This document shows positions 7,301 through 14,757 of a DNA stretch of 15,707 bases, piece by piece (position 1 is the first letter of the stretch; every line of letters begins with the position of its first letter). Origin of the DNA: CAZBPZ01 sp964493955 (GTDB lineage: Bacteria > Chloroflexota > Dehalococcoidia > Dehalococcoidales > Fen-1064); NCBI GenBank assembly GCA_964493955.1, contig CAZBPZ010000040.1, positions 1 through 15,707 of the forward strand, given 5' to 3'. Position numbers and translations under genes: made by a program. Below the pieces are notes generated by a model. That model did not search any database and was not told the origin of the DNA. It worked only from the letters and a program-made list of their open reading frames with translations.

Positions 7301-10300
7301 ATGCCGGACAGAGTTGGTGCAGTCCTGGTGCTGGGAGCCGGCGTGGCCGGCCTGCGGGCGGCCCTTGACCTGGCCGAGTCAGGCTTCAAGGCCTACCTGG
7401 TAGACACCCGCCCCGGCATCGGCGGCACCGTGCCCCAGCTCGACAAGTGGTTCCCGGACAACGGCTGCGAGCTCTGCAAGCTGCTGCCCGTCTTCTCGCG
7501 CGACGAGTGCACCCAGCTCTGCCTGCGCCGCGAGATGGCCCACCCCAACATTGAGCTCCTGCCCTACTCCAGCCTGACCGGGCTGACCGGTGAGGCCGGT
7601 AACTTCAAGGCGACCATCCGCCTGATGTCCCGCTGGGTCAAGACGGAACGCTGCACTGGCTGCGGCCTCTGCGCCGAGGTCTGCCCCGTGGAAGTGCCGG
7701 ACGAATGGAACGATGGCCTGACAATGCGCAAGGCCGCCTACGTGCGCCACCCCCAGGCCATCCCCAACTTCTACGCCATCGACCGCGATGCCTGCACCAG
7801 GTGCGGCAAGTGCGTGGAAGTCTGCCCCACCAATGCCATTGAGCTGGAGATGAAAGACACCAACCGCCAGCTCGAGGTGGGGGCCGTTATCGTGGCGGCC
7901 GGGTTCCAGGAGTTCGACTCCGCCCGCCTCGGCCAGTACGGCTTCGGCCGCTTTGACAACGTCCTCACCAACCTGCAGGTGGAGAGGCTGCTCAGCTCGG
8001 GCGGCCGCACCGCCGGTGAGCTGCGGCGCCCTTCTGACGGCAAGGTACCACGGCGGGTGGACTTCCTGCAATGTGTCGGCTCGCGTGACGCCGAGCGTAA
8101 CTACTGCTCCACCGCCTGCTGCATGTATGCCCTCAAAGAGGCCATCCTCATCAAGGAAAAGTACCCTTCAACCGAGGTGAACATCTACTACATGGACATG
8201 CGGGCCTTCGGCAAGGGCTACCACCGCTACTACGTGAAGGCCCAGGAGATGGGCATCAACTTCATCCGCAGCCGTGTTTCGGCCATCAAGCAGCACCCCA
8301 GGACGAAGTCTCTCTACCTGCTGGCCCGGGCCGAGGACGGCACCCTCATCAACGCCGAGTCAGACATGGTGGTGCTGGCGGCCGCCCAGTGCCCCTCCGC
8401 CCGCACGGCCGAGCTGGCCCGTATCCTGGGGGTGGAGACCGACGAGTGGGGCTTCATCAGGACGGACAGCTGGTACGGCACACGCACCAGCCAGCCGGGT
8501 ATTTACGTCTGCGGTTCGGCGGCCGGCCCGGCCGATATCTCAGACTCCGTCATCCAGGCCAGTGCCGCCGCCTGTGAGGCATCCACCCTGCTCTACCGGG
8601 AGCGCAGCACCGCGGACAGGCCCGAGCCCGCTCCCGAGGAGCCCCGCCTGCTTGACGTTGACCCGAAAACAGCCGTCTTCATCTGCCGGTGCGGCCAGGA
8701 GATTGCCGCGGTGGTAGATACCGCCGCGGTAGCTGATTTTGTGCGGGGCCTGCCGGCAGTGGTCTCGGTGGAGGAAGTGGACTTCCTCTGCCTGCCGGAG
8801 ACCCTGGAGCACGTCCGGCAGAGCCTGGCCGGGTCCGGGGCGAACCGGGTCGTCTTCGCCGCCTGCGCCCCCTACTACTACCAGCGCCTCCTCGGCGAGA
8901 CGATGCAGCAGGCCGGGATTGAGCGCGCCTGGTGGCAGCTCGTCAACATCCGCGAGCAGCTCGCCTGGGTACACAAGGACGCCCCCCGGGCCGCCACCGA
9001 GAAGGCAAAGCGCATCGTGGCCGCGGCGGTGGACCGGCTGCACCACCAGGCCCCTCTCAGGGTCACCCCCATGCCGCTCGACCATACCGGCCTGGTGATT
9101 GGCAGCGGCATATCCGGCATGGTCGCCGCCATCTCACTGGCGGAGCAGGGCTTCGAGGCGCACCTGGTGGAGCGCTCCCCCGAGCCGGGCGGCCACACCA
9201 CCGGCATCCACTACACCCTGGAGCTCAAGGAGCCGCAGGCCTTCTTCGAGGAGCTGCGGGCACGCGTCAAGACTGACCCCCGTGTCCACTTCTACCCCGA
9301 GTCCGAGGTGGTTGAAGTCAGCGGTCACACCGGTGACTTCCGCTCGGTGGTACGTTCCGCCCGGGGCGGTGAGCAGGAGATACGCCACGGTGCCATCATC
9401 ATTGCCACCGGGGCCGAGGACTACGTGCCCACCGAGTACCTCTACGGCCAGCACGAGCGTGTCATCACCCAGAAGGAGCTGCAGCAGCGCCTGGCGGAGG
9501 GCAAGCTCGGCACGCCGGGCACCGTCGTCATGATACAGTGTGTCGGCTCGCGCGACGAGGAGCACCCCTACTGCAGCCGTACCTGCTGCTCCGAGGCCAT
9601 CAGCAACGCCCTGGCCATCAAAGAGAAAAGCCCCGGGACCCAGGTCTACATCCTCAACCGGGACATCATGACCTACGGCCTGCGTGAGCAGTTCTACACC
9701 CGCGCCCGCGAGGCCGGTGTACTCTTCATGCGCTACCACCCGGACCGGAAGCCCCAGGTGACCGCCCGCGGCGACTTCCTGCTCGTCTCCAACGAGGACC
9801 CGGCCCTGCCCGGCCGGCTCGATATAGAAGCCGACCTGGTGGTGCTCAGCACCGGCATCGTGCCCGGCAACAACACCGAGCTGGCCCGCCTGCTCTCCGC
9901 CGAACTGGACAGCGACGGTTTCTTCCGGGACGTGGACACCAAGTTCCGCCCGGTGGACACCCCGGTGGACGGGATCTTCATCTGCGGGCACGCCAATGCC
10001 CCCCGCAACCTGGACGAGGAGATACTCCAGGCCCAGGCCGCTGCCCAGCGGGCCGTCAACGTGCTCAGCCGGCCGACGCTGCGCTCCGGCCGCGTCGTCT
10101 CCGAGGTGAATGCCCGCCGCTGCAGCGCCTGCTGGCTCTGCATTGATACCTGCCCCTTCAAGGCACGCCGGATGGACGAAGACCGCCACGTGGCCGTGGT
10201 GGAGGAAGCCCTCTGCCAGGGCTGCGGCGTCTGCGTGGCCCTCTGCCCCAACAGCGCCGCCCGGCTGCGCAGCCACTACGAGGAACAGCTATTCTCCGCC

Positions 10301-10318
10301 ATTGAGACTGTCCTCTAA
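7301..10318 (+). CDS. hdrA: Double HdrA-like fusion flavoprotein
   Basis: Two HdrA-type modules in one 1005-aa chain. Module 1 (about 5-440): FAD loop LGAGVAG (11-17); GCELCKLLPV (55-64); two ferredoxin motifs, C118/C121/C124/C128 and C165/C168/C171/C175; and C258, C269, C273 and C274. A Pro/Glu-rich linker (about 436-455) follows. Module 2 (about 457-1005): HdrA N-terminal domain starting ICRCG (461-465) with C497 and C522; FAD loop IGSGISG (600-606); no inserted ferredoxin; C747, C758, C762 and C763; and a C-terminal two-cluster ferredoxin, C941/C944/C947/C951 and C972/C975/C978/C982. Module 1 has the inserted ferredoxins and module 2 has the terminal ones, so together they hold one complete cluster set plus two FAD sites. 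The start is ATG at 7301 with AGGAG at 7290-7294. hdrA2 ends 24 bases upstream and mvhD begins 15 bases downstream. Confidence 0.88.
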   Translation: MPDRVGAVLVLGAGVAGLRAALDLAESGFKAYLVDTRPGIGGTVPQLDKWFPDNGCELCKLLPVFSRDECTQLCLRREMAHPNIELLPYSSLTGLTGEAGNFKATIRLMSRWVKTERCTGCGLCAEVCPVEVPDEWNDGLTMRKAAYVRHPQAIPNFYAIDRDACTRCGKCVEVCPTNAIELEMKDTNRQLEVGAVIVAAGFQEFDSARLGQYGFGRFDNVLTNLQVERLLSSGGRTAGELRRPSDGKVPRRVDFLQCVGSRDAERNYCSTACCMYALKEAILIKEKYPSTEVNIYYMDMRAFGKGYHRYYVKAQEMGINFIRSRVSAIKQHPRTKSLYLLARAEDGTLINAESDMVVLAAAQCPSARTAELARILGVETDEWGFIRTDSWYGTRTSQPGIYVCGSAAGPADISDSVIQASAAACEASTLLYRERSTADRPEPAPEEPRLLDVDPKTAVFICRCGQEIAAVVDTAAVADFVRGLPAVVSVEEVDFLCLPETLEHVRQSLAGSGANRVVFAACAPYYYQRLLGETMQQAGIERAWWQLVNIREQLAWVHKDAPRAATEKAKRIVAAAVDRLHHQAPLRVTPMPLDHTGLVIGSGISGMVAAISLAEQGFEAHLVERSPEPGGHTTGIHYTLELKEPQAFFEELRARVKTDPRVHFYPESEVVEVSGHTGDFRSVVRSARGGEQEIRHGAIIIATGAEDYVPTEYLYGQHERVITQKELQQRLAEGKLGTPGTVVMIQCVGSRDEEHPYCSRTCCSEAISNALAIKEKSPGTQVYILNRDIMTYGLREQFYTRAREAGVLFMRYHPDRKPQVTARGDFLLVSNEDPALPGRLDIEADLVVLSTGIVPGNNTELARLLSAELDSDGFFRDVDTKFRPVDTPVDGIFICGHANAPRNLDEEILQAQAAAQRAVNVLSRPTLRSGRVVSEVNARRCSACWLCIDTCPFKARRMDEDRHVAVVEEALCQGCGVCVALCPNSAARLRSHYEEQLFSAIETVL

Positions 10319-10333
10319 AAAGGAGCAAGACAG

Positions 10334-10768
10334 ATGGCTGAAGAAGGTAACGGATTTGAGCCGAAGATAATCGGCTTCCTGTGCAACTGGTGCACCGCCG
10401 CGGCGGCTGACCTGGCCGGTACCACGCGCGCCCAGTACCCGCCGAACCTGCACCCCATCCGTGTCATGTGCAGCGGCACGGTTGACCCCGTCTATATCAT
10501 CAAGGCCCTGCTGGCCGGGGCCGACTCGGTGCTGGTCAGCGGCTGTCACCCCGGCGATTGCCACTACGTCTCCGGCAACTACAAGGCCCGGCGCCGCATT
10601 GCCATGCTGAAGAACATCTTTGACTCCCTGGGGCTGGACTCCGACCGCATCTGGGCAAGGTGGATTAGTGCCAGCGAGGGCCCGGAGTTTGCCGCCGCCG
10701 TCAGGGAGATTACCGAGGAGACCCGCAAAAAGGGGCCCAACCCGCTGGCCGGTGACTGGGCAGTCTAG
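10334..10768 (+). CDS. mvhD: MvhD-like iron-sulfur subunit (electron connector to HdrA)
   Basis: Small [2Fe-2S] protein of the MvhD family (144 aa, normal length). In methanogens MvhD passes electrons from the hydrogenase, or from formate dehydrogenase, to HdrA. The family signature is clear: CNWC (C17, C20), VMCSGTVDP (C46), and SGCHPGDCHY (C71, C76) followed by GN and an R-rich segment (81-88). All cluster cysteines are present as TGC or TGT codons, so this copy is not a selenoprotein. The ATG at 10334 has AAGGAG at 10320-10325, immediately after the hdrA3 stop. Its own stop codon (10766-10768) overlaps the ribosome-binding site of the next gene, which suggests coupled translation. The hydrogenase that would normally feed it is not in the window. 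Confidence 0.93.
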   Translation: MAEEGNGFEPKIIGFLCNWCTAAAADLAGTTRAQYPPNLHPIRVMCSGTVDPVYIIKALLAGADSVLVSGCHPGDCHYVSGNYKARRRIAMLKNIFDSLGLDSDRIWARWISASEGPEFAAAVREITEETRKKGPNPLAGDWAV

Positions 10769-10780
10769 GAGGCTTTGTCG

Positions 10781-11917
10781 ATGGCTAAGTTTGCAACCCT
10801 ACCCGTGAAGGACGGCCAGGTACGGGCCGCCTTCAACGGCCTGCTCAGGAGCCTCCTTGAAAACGGCGTGGTCGAGGCTTTGCTGGTACCGCTGCTCCAC
10901 CCGGCCGGCAACAACGTGGTCCAGACCCTGGTGACCGACCCGGCCTACCTGGAGCGGGCGGATGTCCTCGCCCCGGTCTTTCCCGTGAATGCTGCCCGTA
11001 TCGCCCAGGCCATGACACGCCTGGCACCCGCCAGCAGGAAGACGGCCCTGGTGCTGCGGCCCTGCGAGCTGCGCGCCCTGGTCGAGCTCGTCAAGCTGCG
11101 GCAGGTCCAGCTGGAGAACCTCTACCTCATCGGCTTCGACTGCCCCGGCGCCTATTCTGTAACCCACTTCACCGAGTGGGCGGCTGCCGGGGGCACCTCG
11201 GACGCCTTTCTCAAAGAAGCCGCCAGCTCCCAGTGGCAGGACGAAAATCTCCGCGCCGGCTGCCAGATATGTGAGTTCCCCTACCCGCTCGTCAGCGACC
11301 TCACCATCGGCCTGCAGGGCATTGATACCGCCGGCCAGTTACTGCTCGTCGCCGGCACGGAAAAGGGTGAAGAACTGCTGGAAGGGCTGGAGATTGCCAC
11401 CGGGGACTCAAGCCCGCTGGCCGAGGCGCGTGACAGCGCCATCGCCGACTTCAATAAGCTCATGTCCGAGCGGCGCCAGAAGTTCTTTGAGCAGACAAGA
11501 AAGGAAGTCGGCGGCCCGGAAAAGCTGGCCGAGGTCTTCGGGCCGTGCATCAAGTGCCAGAACTGCCGCGTCGCCTGCCCGGTCTGCTACTGCCGCGAGT
11601 GCTTCTTCGTCTCGCCCACCTTTGACCTGGAGGCAGACCGCTACCTGAGGATGGCGGAGAAGCGCGGGGCAATGCGCATGCCCACCGATACGCTGCTCTT
11701 CCACCTTACCCGGATGACACACATGGCGGCCTCGTGCATCGGCTGCGGTGCCTGCGAGGAGGTCTGCCCCAACGACATCCCGCTCCTCAAGATATTCCAG
11801 ATGGTGGGCAGCAACGTCCAGAAACTGTTTGAATACGTCCCCGGGCGGGACCTGGAGGAGCCGCTGCCGCCCACCGTCTTCCGCGAAGAAGAACTCCAGA
11901 CGATAGGTGAGAAATGA
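10781..11917 (+). CDS. FrhB/FdhB-like Fe-S flavoprotein (coenzyme F420 hydrogenase/dehydrogenase beta-type subunit)
   Basis: Member of the FrhB/FdhB family, whose members bind FAD and link F420, formate or related electron carriers to Fe-S chains. It has 378 aa. The N-terminal FrhB-like region contains RPCELRAL (93-100) and IGFDCPGAY (117-125). Further cysteines are C161 and C164. A dense cysteine segment follows, C256/C259/C262/C266/C269/C271/C274, then a conventional ferredoxin motif, C319/C322/C325/C329-P. The start is the ATG at 10781, which has AGGAGG (10767-10772) eight bases upstream; the TTG at 10775 is too close to that site. The last four bases (ATGA, 11914-11917) overlap the hdrC start. 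Whether it uses F420 or another carrier cannot be told from sequence. It is probably an electron entry or exit module of the Hdr complex. Confidence 0.8.
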   Translation: MAKFATLPVKDGQVRAAFNGLLRSLLENGVVEALLVPLLHPAGNNVVQTLVTDPAYLERADVLAPVFPVNAARIAQAMTRLAPASRKTALVLRPCELRALVELVKLRQVQLENLYLIGFDCPGAYSVTHFTEWAAAGGTSDAFLKEAASSQWQDENLRAGCQICEFPYPLVSDLTIGLQGIDTAGQLLLVAGTEKGEELLEGLEIATGDSSPLAEARDSAIADFNKLMSERRQKFFEQTRKEVGGPEKLAEVFGPCIKCQNCRVACPVCYCRECFFVSPTFDLEADRYLRMAEKRGAMRMPTDTLLFHLTRMTHMAASCIGCGACEEVCPNDIPLLKIFQMVGSNVQKLFEYVPGRDLEEPLPPTVFREEELQTIGEK

Positions 11918-12501
11918 CGGTACGTCTTGCCACGCCGCAGGGCACCGAGACCGGCGACCCTTCCTTCGCCCGCGAGGTGATGCAAGAGAGCCAGGCGCAC
12001 CTGGAACGCTGCTACCAGTGCCAGGCGTGCAGCTCCGGCTGAGTGTTTGCCTACACCTTTGACTACGCACCGCACCAGCTCCTGCGGATGGTCCAGCTCG
12101 GCCTCAAGGAGCGGGTACTGAACAGCGCCACCATCTGGATGTGTGCCTCCTGTGAGACCTGCGCCACCCGCTGCCCCAATGACATTGAGATTGTGCGCGT
12201 CATGGACACACTGCGCACCATCAGCCTGAGGGAGGGCCGCACCAGACAAACACCCCTGCCCCTGTTCCATGACACCTTCCTCAATAACGTGAAGAGCCAC
12301 GGCAAGATATACGAGCTGATGCTCATCCTGCGCTACATGCTCCAGAGCCGTGACATTTTCAACCTCAGGATAATGGCACCCTACCTGACCCTGGGTCCCA
12401 AGATGTTCCTGAAGGGCAAGCTGGCCCTGCTACCCCCCAGGGTCAGGGGTATGGCCAGCATCAGGCAGATTTTCCAGCGCACGGAGAAAAAGAATGGCTG
12501 A
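11914..12501 (+). CDS. hdrC: HdrC-like two-cluster ferredoxin subunit with in-frame TGA (candidate selenoprotein)
   Basis: HdrC carries electrons from HdrA to HdrB through two [4Fe-4S] clusters. Read through the TGA, the gene encodes 195 residues, a normal HdrC length. The first motif is C33-x2-C36-x2-C39-x3-TGA(43), so the TGA (12040-12042) occupies the fourth ligand position. The next codon is GTG (Val) where Pro is usual. The second motif is complete: C77/C80/C83/C87-P within IWMCASCETCATRCPNDIEI-type sequence. FDYAPHQLLRMVQLGL (49-64) is typical of HdrC. The ATG at 11914 overlaps the upstream TGA stop (ATGA), and the 3' end overlaps hdrB by eight bases. Read conventionally, it would be a 42-aa peptide plus a GTG-started 152-aa piece with no ribosome-binding site. 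Selenocysteine is an inference; a nonsense mutation or sequence error is the alternative. Confidence 0.75.
12040..12042 (+). other. In-frame TGA at a [4Fe-4S] cysteine position (candidate selenocysteine codon)
   Basis: This is codon 43 of hdrC, in frame with the ATG at 11914 and the terminal TGA at 12499. Its spacing from the three preceding cysteines is exactly that of the fourth cysteine in C-x2-C-x2-C-x3-C. Neighbouring genes end normally in TGA, so TGA is not reassigned throughout the genome. Confidence 0.55.
12065..12092 (+). promoter_or_regulatory. Weak SECIS-like hairpin downstream of the hdrC TGA
   Basis: The inner stem CCGCA (12070-12074) pairs with TGCGG (12083-12087) around an 8-base loop. 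It extends by four more pairs (12065-12069 with 12089-12092) with one bulged base on each side. The loop begins 32 bases after the TGA, within the distance usual for bacterial SECIS elements. However, the G is the fourth loop base and the bulged U and loop-opening G seen in the E. coli fdhF element are missing, so this is only a candidate. Confidence 0.2.
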
Positions 12502-13360
12502 ACCGGCCGGTCTGAAATACAGCTACTACCCCGGCTGCTCGCTCGAGTCCACCGCCCTCGAGTACAACCTCTCGGCCAGGGTGGCCGCCGAGCTGCTGGG
12601 CGTAGAGCTGGTGGAACTGGAGGACTGGAGCTGCTGCGGGGCCTCCTCCGGCCACTGCATCAACCGTGAGCTCTCGCTCGCCCTGCCGGCGCGCAACCTG
12701 GCGCTGGCCGAGAAGGCCGGCAAGGACATGGCCGTGGCCTGTGCCGCCTGCTTCCTGCGCTTCCGCCAGACCAACCATGACCTCCGTGCTGACCCGGCCC
12801 TGCTCAAGCAGATTGGCGAAATCATCGGCACCCCTTACCAGGCCCGCACTGACGTGCGCCACCTGGTGGACATCTTTGCCCGCATGGTCGGCCTGGAGGA
12901 AGTGGCCCGGCGCGTAAAGAAGCCCCTCAAGGGCCTGAAGCTGGCCTGCTACTACGGCTGCTACCTGGTGCGCCCGCCCGGGGTGACCGAGTTCGATGAC
13001 CCGGAGAACCCCACCATCATGGACAGGCTGATGGAGGCTGCCGGGGCGGAGTGCCTGGACTGGACGCACAAGGTGGACTGCTGCGGCGGCAGCCACCTGC
13101 TGGCCCGCACCGACATCGTCGCCAAGCTGGTGGGGGATATTTGCCAGGCGGCCACCGACGCCGGGGCCGATGCTATCGTGGCGGCCTGCCCGCTCTGCCT
13201 GGCCAATATAGACATGCGTGAAACGGCCGGGGTGCCGGTCTTCTACTTCAGCGAGCTGCTGGCCCTGGCCCTGGGGGCCAATACCGGCCAGGTGAAAAAG
13301 TGGCTCAAGCGCCACATCAATGACCCCGTACCGGTACTGAACAGGGCGAAACTGCTCTAG
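12494..13360 (+). CDS. hdrB: HdrB-like subunit with two CCG domains
   Basis: Putative catalytic subunit. In methanogens HdrB reduces the CoM-CoB heterodisulfide at two non-cubane [4Fe-4S] clusters, while in bacteria the substrate of such homologues is usually unknown. At 288 aa it has the standard length. Both CCG motifs are complete: C15...C47-C48...C83-x2-C86, and C156 (or C152)...C196-C197...C232-x2-C235. The opening YYPGCSLESTALEY is characteristic. The start is ATG at 12494 with GGAG at 12483-12486; it overlaps the end of hdrC by eight bases, so HdrB translation probably depends on ribosomes completing hdrC. This makes full-length hdrC expression likely. It ends in TAG, and a 58-base gap precedes the HdrD-like gene. 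Confidence 0.92.
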   Translation: MAEPAGLKYSYYPGCSLESTALEYNLSARVAAELLGVELVELEDWSCCGASSGHCINRELSLALPARNLALAEKAGKDMAVACAACFLRFRQTNHDLRADPALLKQIGEIIGTPYQARTDVRHLVDIFARMVGLEEVARRVKKPLKGLKLACYYGCYLVRPPGVTEFDDPENPTIMDRLMEAAGAECLDWTHKVDCCGGSHLLARTDIVAKLVGDICQAATDAGADAIVAACPLCLANIDMRETAGVPVFYFSELLALALGANTGQVKKWLKRHINDPVPVLNRAKLL

Positions 13361-13418
13361 AACACCCGCCGGGGAGCAGGGACATCCCGGCGACAGGACG
13401 CAAGGGGGGAAACCCGCA

Positions 13419-14567
13419 ATGGAAGCGATAGCACCCTTCCAGGACGCGATCGACATCATCAGGGAAGAAGGCGGCGAGGTCTGCAAGCTCTGTTACCAGT
13501 GCGGACTCTGCACCGGGACCTGCCCGTGGAACCTGGTCAGGAGCTTCCTGGTACGCCGGGCCATGCACCAGGCCCAGCTCGGCCTGCCCGACTTCGAAGA
13601 TGAGGACATGTGGCTCTGTGTCACCTGTAACGCCTGTGTGCAGCGCTGCCCCCGCGGGGTAAAGATAATAGACGTCTGGCGCTCCTTCCGCCGCGCCATT
13701 ACCGAACTCGGCATCGGTGGCATCCCTGATTCCCTCCGCATCACCACCAAGAACATCTCCGGCGTGGGCAATCCCCAGGGCGAAGAGCGCGAGAAACGCC
13801 TGGACTGGGCGCGTGACCTCAACGTCAAGACCTTTACCCAGGGTACCGAGGTGCTGTACGTACCCTGCTGCTATAACTCCTATGACCCGCAGCTGACACG
13901 TATCGCCCGTGCCACCGCGCAGCTGTTCCAGCGGGCGGGGGTGGACTTCGGTGTCCTCGGCGCCGAGCTTTCCTGCTGCGGCGAGAGCGTGCGCAAGGCC
14001 GGGCACGAGAGCCTCTTCCAGAGCCTGGCCCAGAGCAACATTGAGCTTTTCAACAGCCACGGCGTCACCAAGATAGTGACCGCCTCGCCCCACTGCTTCC
14101 ACACCTTCAAGAACGAATACCCGGAGCTCGGGGGCAAGTACGAGGTGGTCCATACCACCCAGTTCATCAACGACCTCATCCAGGATGGCAAGCTCAAGCC
14201 CACCAAGGAACTCGGCAAGACCGTCACCTACCACGATTCCTGCTACCTCGGCCGCCACAACAACGTCTACGAAGCGCCCCGCCAGGCGCTGCAGAGTATC
14301 CCCGGGCTGAAGCTGGTGGAGATGGCCAACCACCACGAGGACAGCCTCTGCTGCGGCGGTGGGGGTGGCCGCATCTGGGAAGAGACCAAGAAAGGCGAAC
14401 GCTTCTCCGATATCCGCATCGAGCAGGCCCTCGAGGCCGGGGCCAGCATCCTGGCGGCCGTCTGCCCCTACTGCCAGGCCAACTTCATTGACAGCGTCAC
14501 CACCATGAACAAGGCCGAAGAGCTGGAGGTCAAGGACATCGCCGAGCTGGTGCTGGAGTCCCTGTAG
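13419..14567 (+). CDS. HdrD-like Fe-S protein (HdrC-type ferredoxin fused to two CCG domains)
   Basis: Soluble HdrD-like (HdrC-HdrB fusion type) protein of 382 aa, a second putative CCG-domain catalytic module in the operon. The N-terminal two-cluster ferredoxin has C25/C28/C31/C35-P and C67/C70/C73/C77-P, with an extra C22. CCG domain 1 has C150-C151, C186-C187 and then SPHC (S223-C226): serine replaces the first cysteine of the usual CxxC, which I recall as common in this subfamily. CCG domain 2 is complete: C275 (DSCYLGRHN), C311-C312 followed by a glycine run, and C349-x2-C352. It resembles HdrD, DsrK, TmcB and GlpC-type proteins. No membrane segment is seen and no HdrE-type partner is adjacent. 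The ATG at 13419 has a purine-rich AGGGGGGA at 13403-13410. It is probably the last gene of the operon. Confidence 0.87.
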   Translation: MEAIAPFQDAIDIIREEGGEVCKLCYQCGLCTGTCPWNLVRSFLVRRAMHQAQLGLPDFEDEDMWLCVTCNACVQRCPRGVKIIDVWRSFRRAITELGIGGIPDSLRITTKNISGVGNPQGEEREKRLDWARDLNVKTFTQGTEVLYVPCCYNSYDPQLTRIARATAQLFQRAGVDFGVLGAELSCCGESVRKAGHESLFQSLAQSNIELFNSHGVTKIVTASPHCFHTFKNEYPELGGKYEVVHTTQFINDLIQDGKLKPTKELGKTVTYHDSCYLGRHNNVYEAPRQALQSIPGLKLVEMANHHEDSLCCGGGGGRIWEETKKGERFSDIRIEQALEAGASILAAVCPYCQANFIDSVTTMNKAEELEVKDIAELVLESL

Positions 14568-14577
14568 GCTGGTGGCC

Positions 14578-14595
14578 GGCTGGATGACGCCAGCC
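14578..14595 (+). terminator. Hairpin after the hdr operon (weak candidate terminator)
   Basis: GGCTGG (14578-14583) and CCAGCC (14590-14595) form a 6-bp stem with a 6-base loop, 10 bases after the last hdr stop codon. A pyrimidine-rich stretch follows rather than a true T-run. The rest of the 190-base gap up to smpB holds only short GC-rich inverted repeats (for example CCCC-gttc-GGGG at 14663-14674) and the smpB promoter. Confidence 0.3.
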
Positions 14596-14719
14596 TCCGC
14601 CTTCTCCTGCCTCCGTGCCACCGCCGCATAATCGCCGGCACCGCTGCCAGCCGGCGTATCTTCCCCGTTCGGGGCCGACCTCCAACGGCACACCGCTGGT
14701 GCCGACCCGGCACGTTTGA

Positions 14720-14748
14720 TTTATACCATCTCGGCCCTGTGATACAAT
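14720..14748 (+). promoter_or_regulatory. Extended -10 promoter for smpB
   Basis: TACAAT (14743-14748) matches the -10 consensus at 5 of 6 positions and is preceded by TG-A (14740-14742), an extended -10 element. TTTATA (14720-14725) sits 17 bases upstream as a fair -35 box. The local sequence is markedly more AT-rich than its surroundings. Transcription would start near 14755, only a few bases before the smpB ATG at 14758. Confidence 0.6.
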
Positions 14749-14757
14749 ACAGGTGAG

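Noticed and set aside
10334..10768. MvhD as a selenoprotein, as in VhuD
   Set aside because: All the cluster cysteine positions are ordinary TGC or TGT codons and no in-frame TGA occurs.
12043..12501. A separate gene starting at the GTG right after the TGA
   Set aside because: It would begin inside the first cluster motif of HdrC, has no ribosome-binding site, and would lack all ligands of cluster 1. The upstream 42 codons are clearly the HdrC N-terminus.
11914..12501. Genome-wide reassignment of TGA as a sense codon
   Set aside because: TGA ends hdrA2, the FrhB-like gene, hdrC itself and smpB at the expected family lengths, so TGA is a normal stop here.
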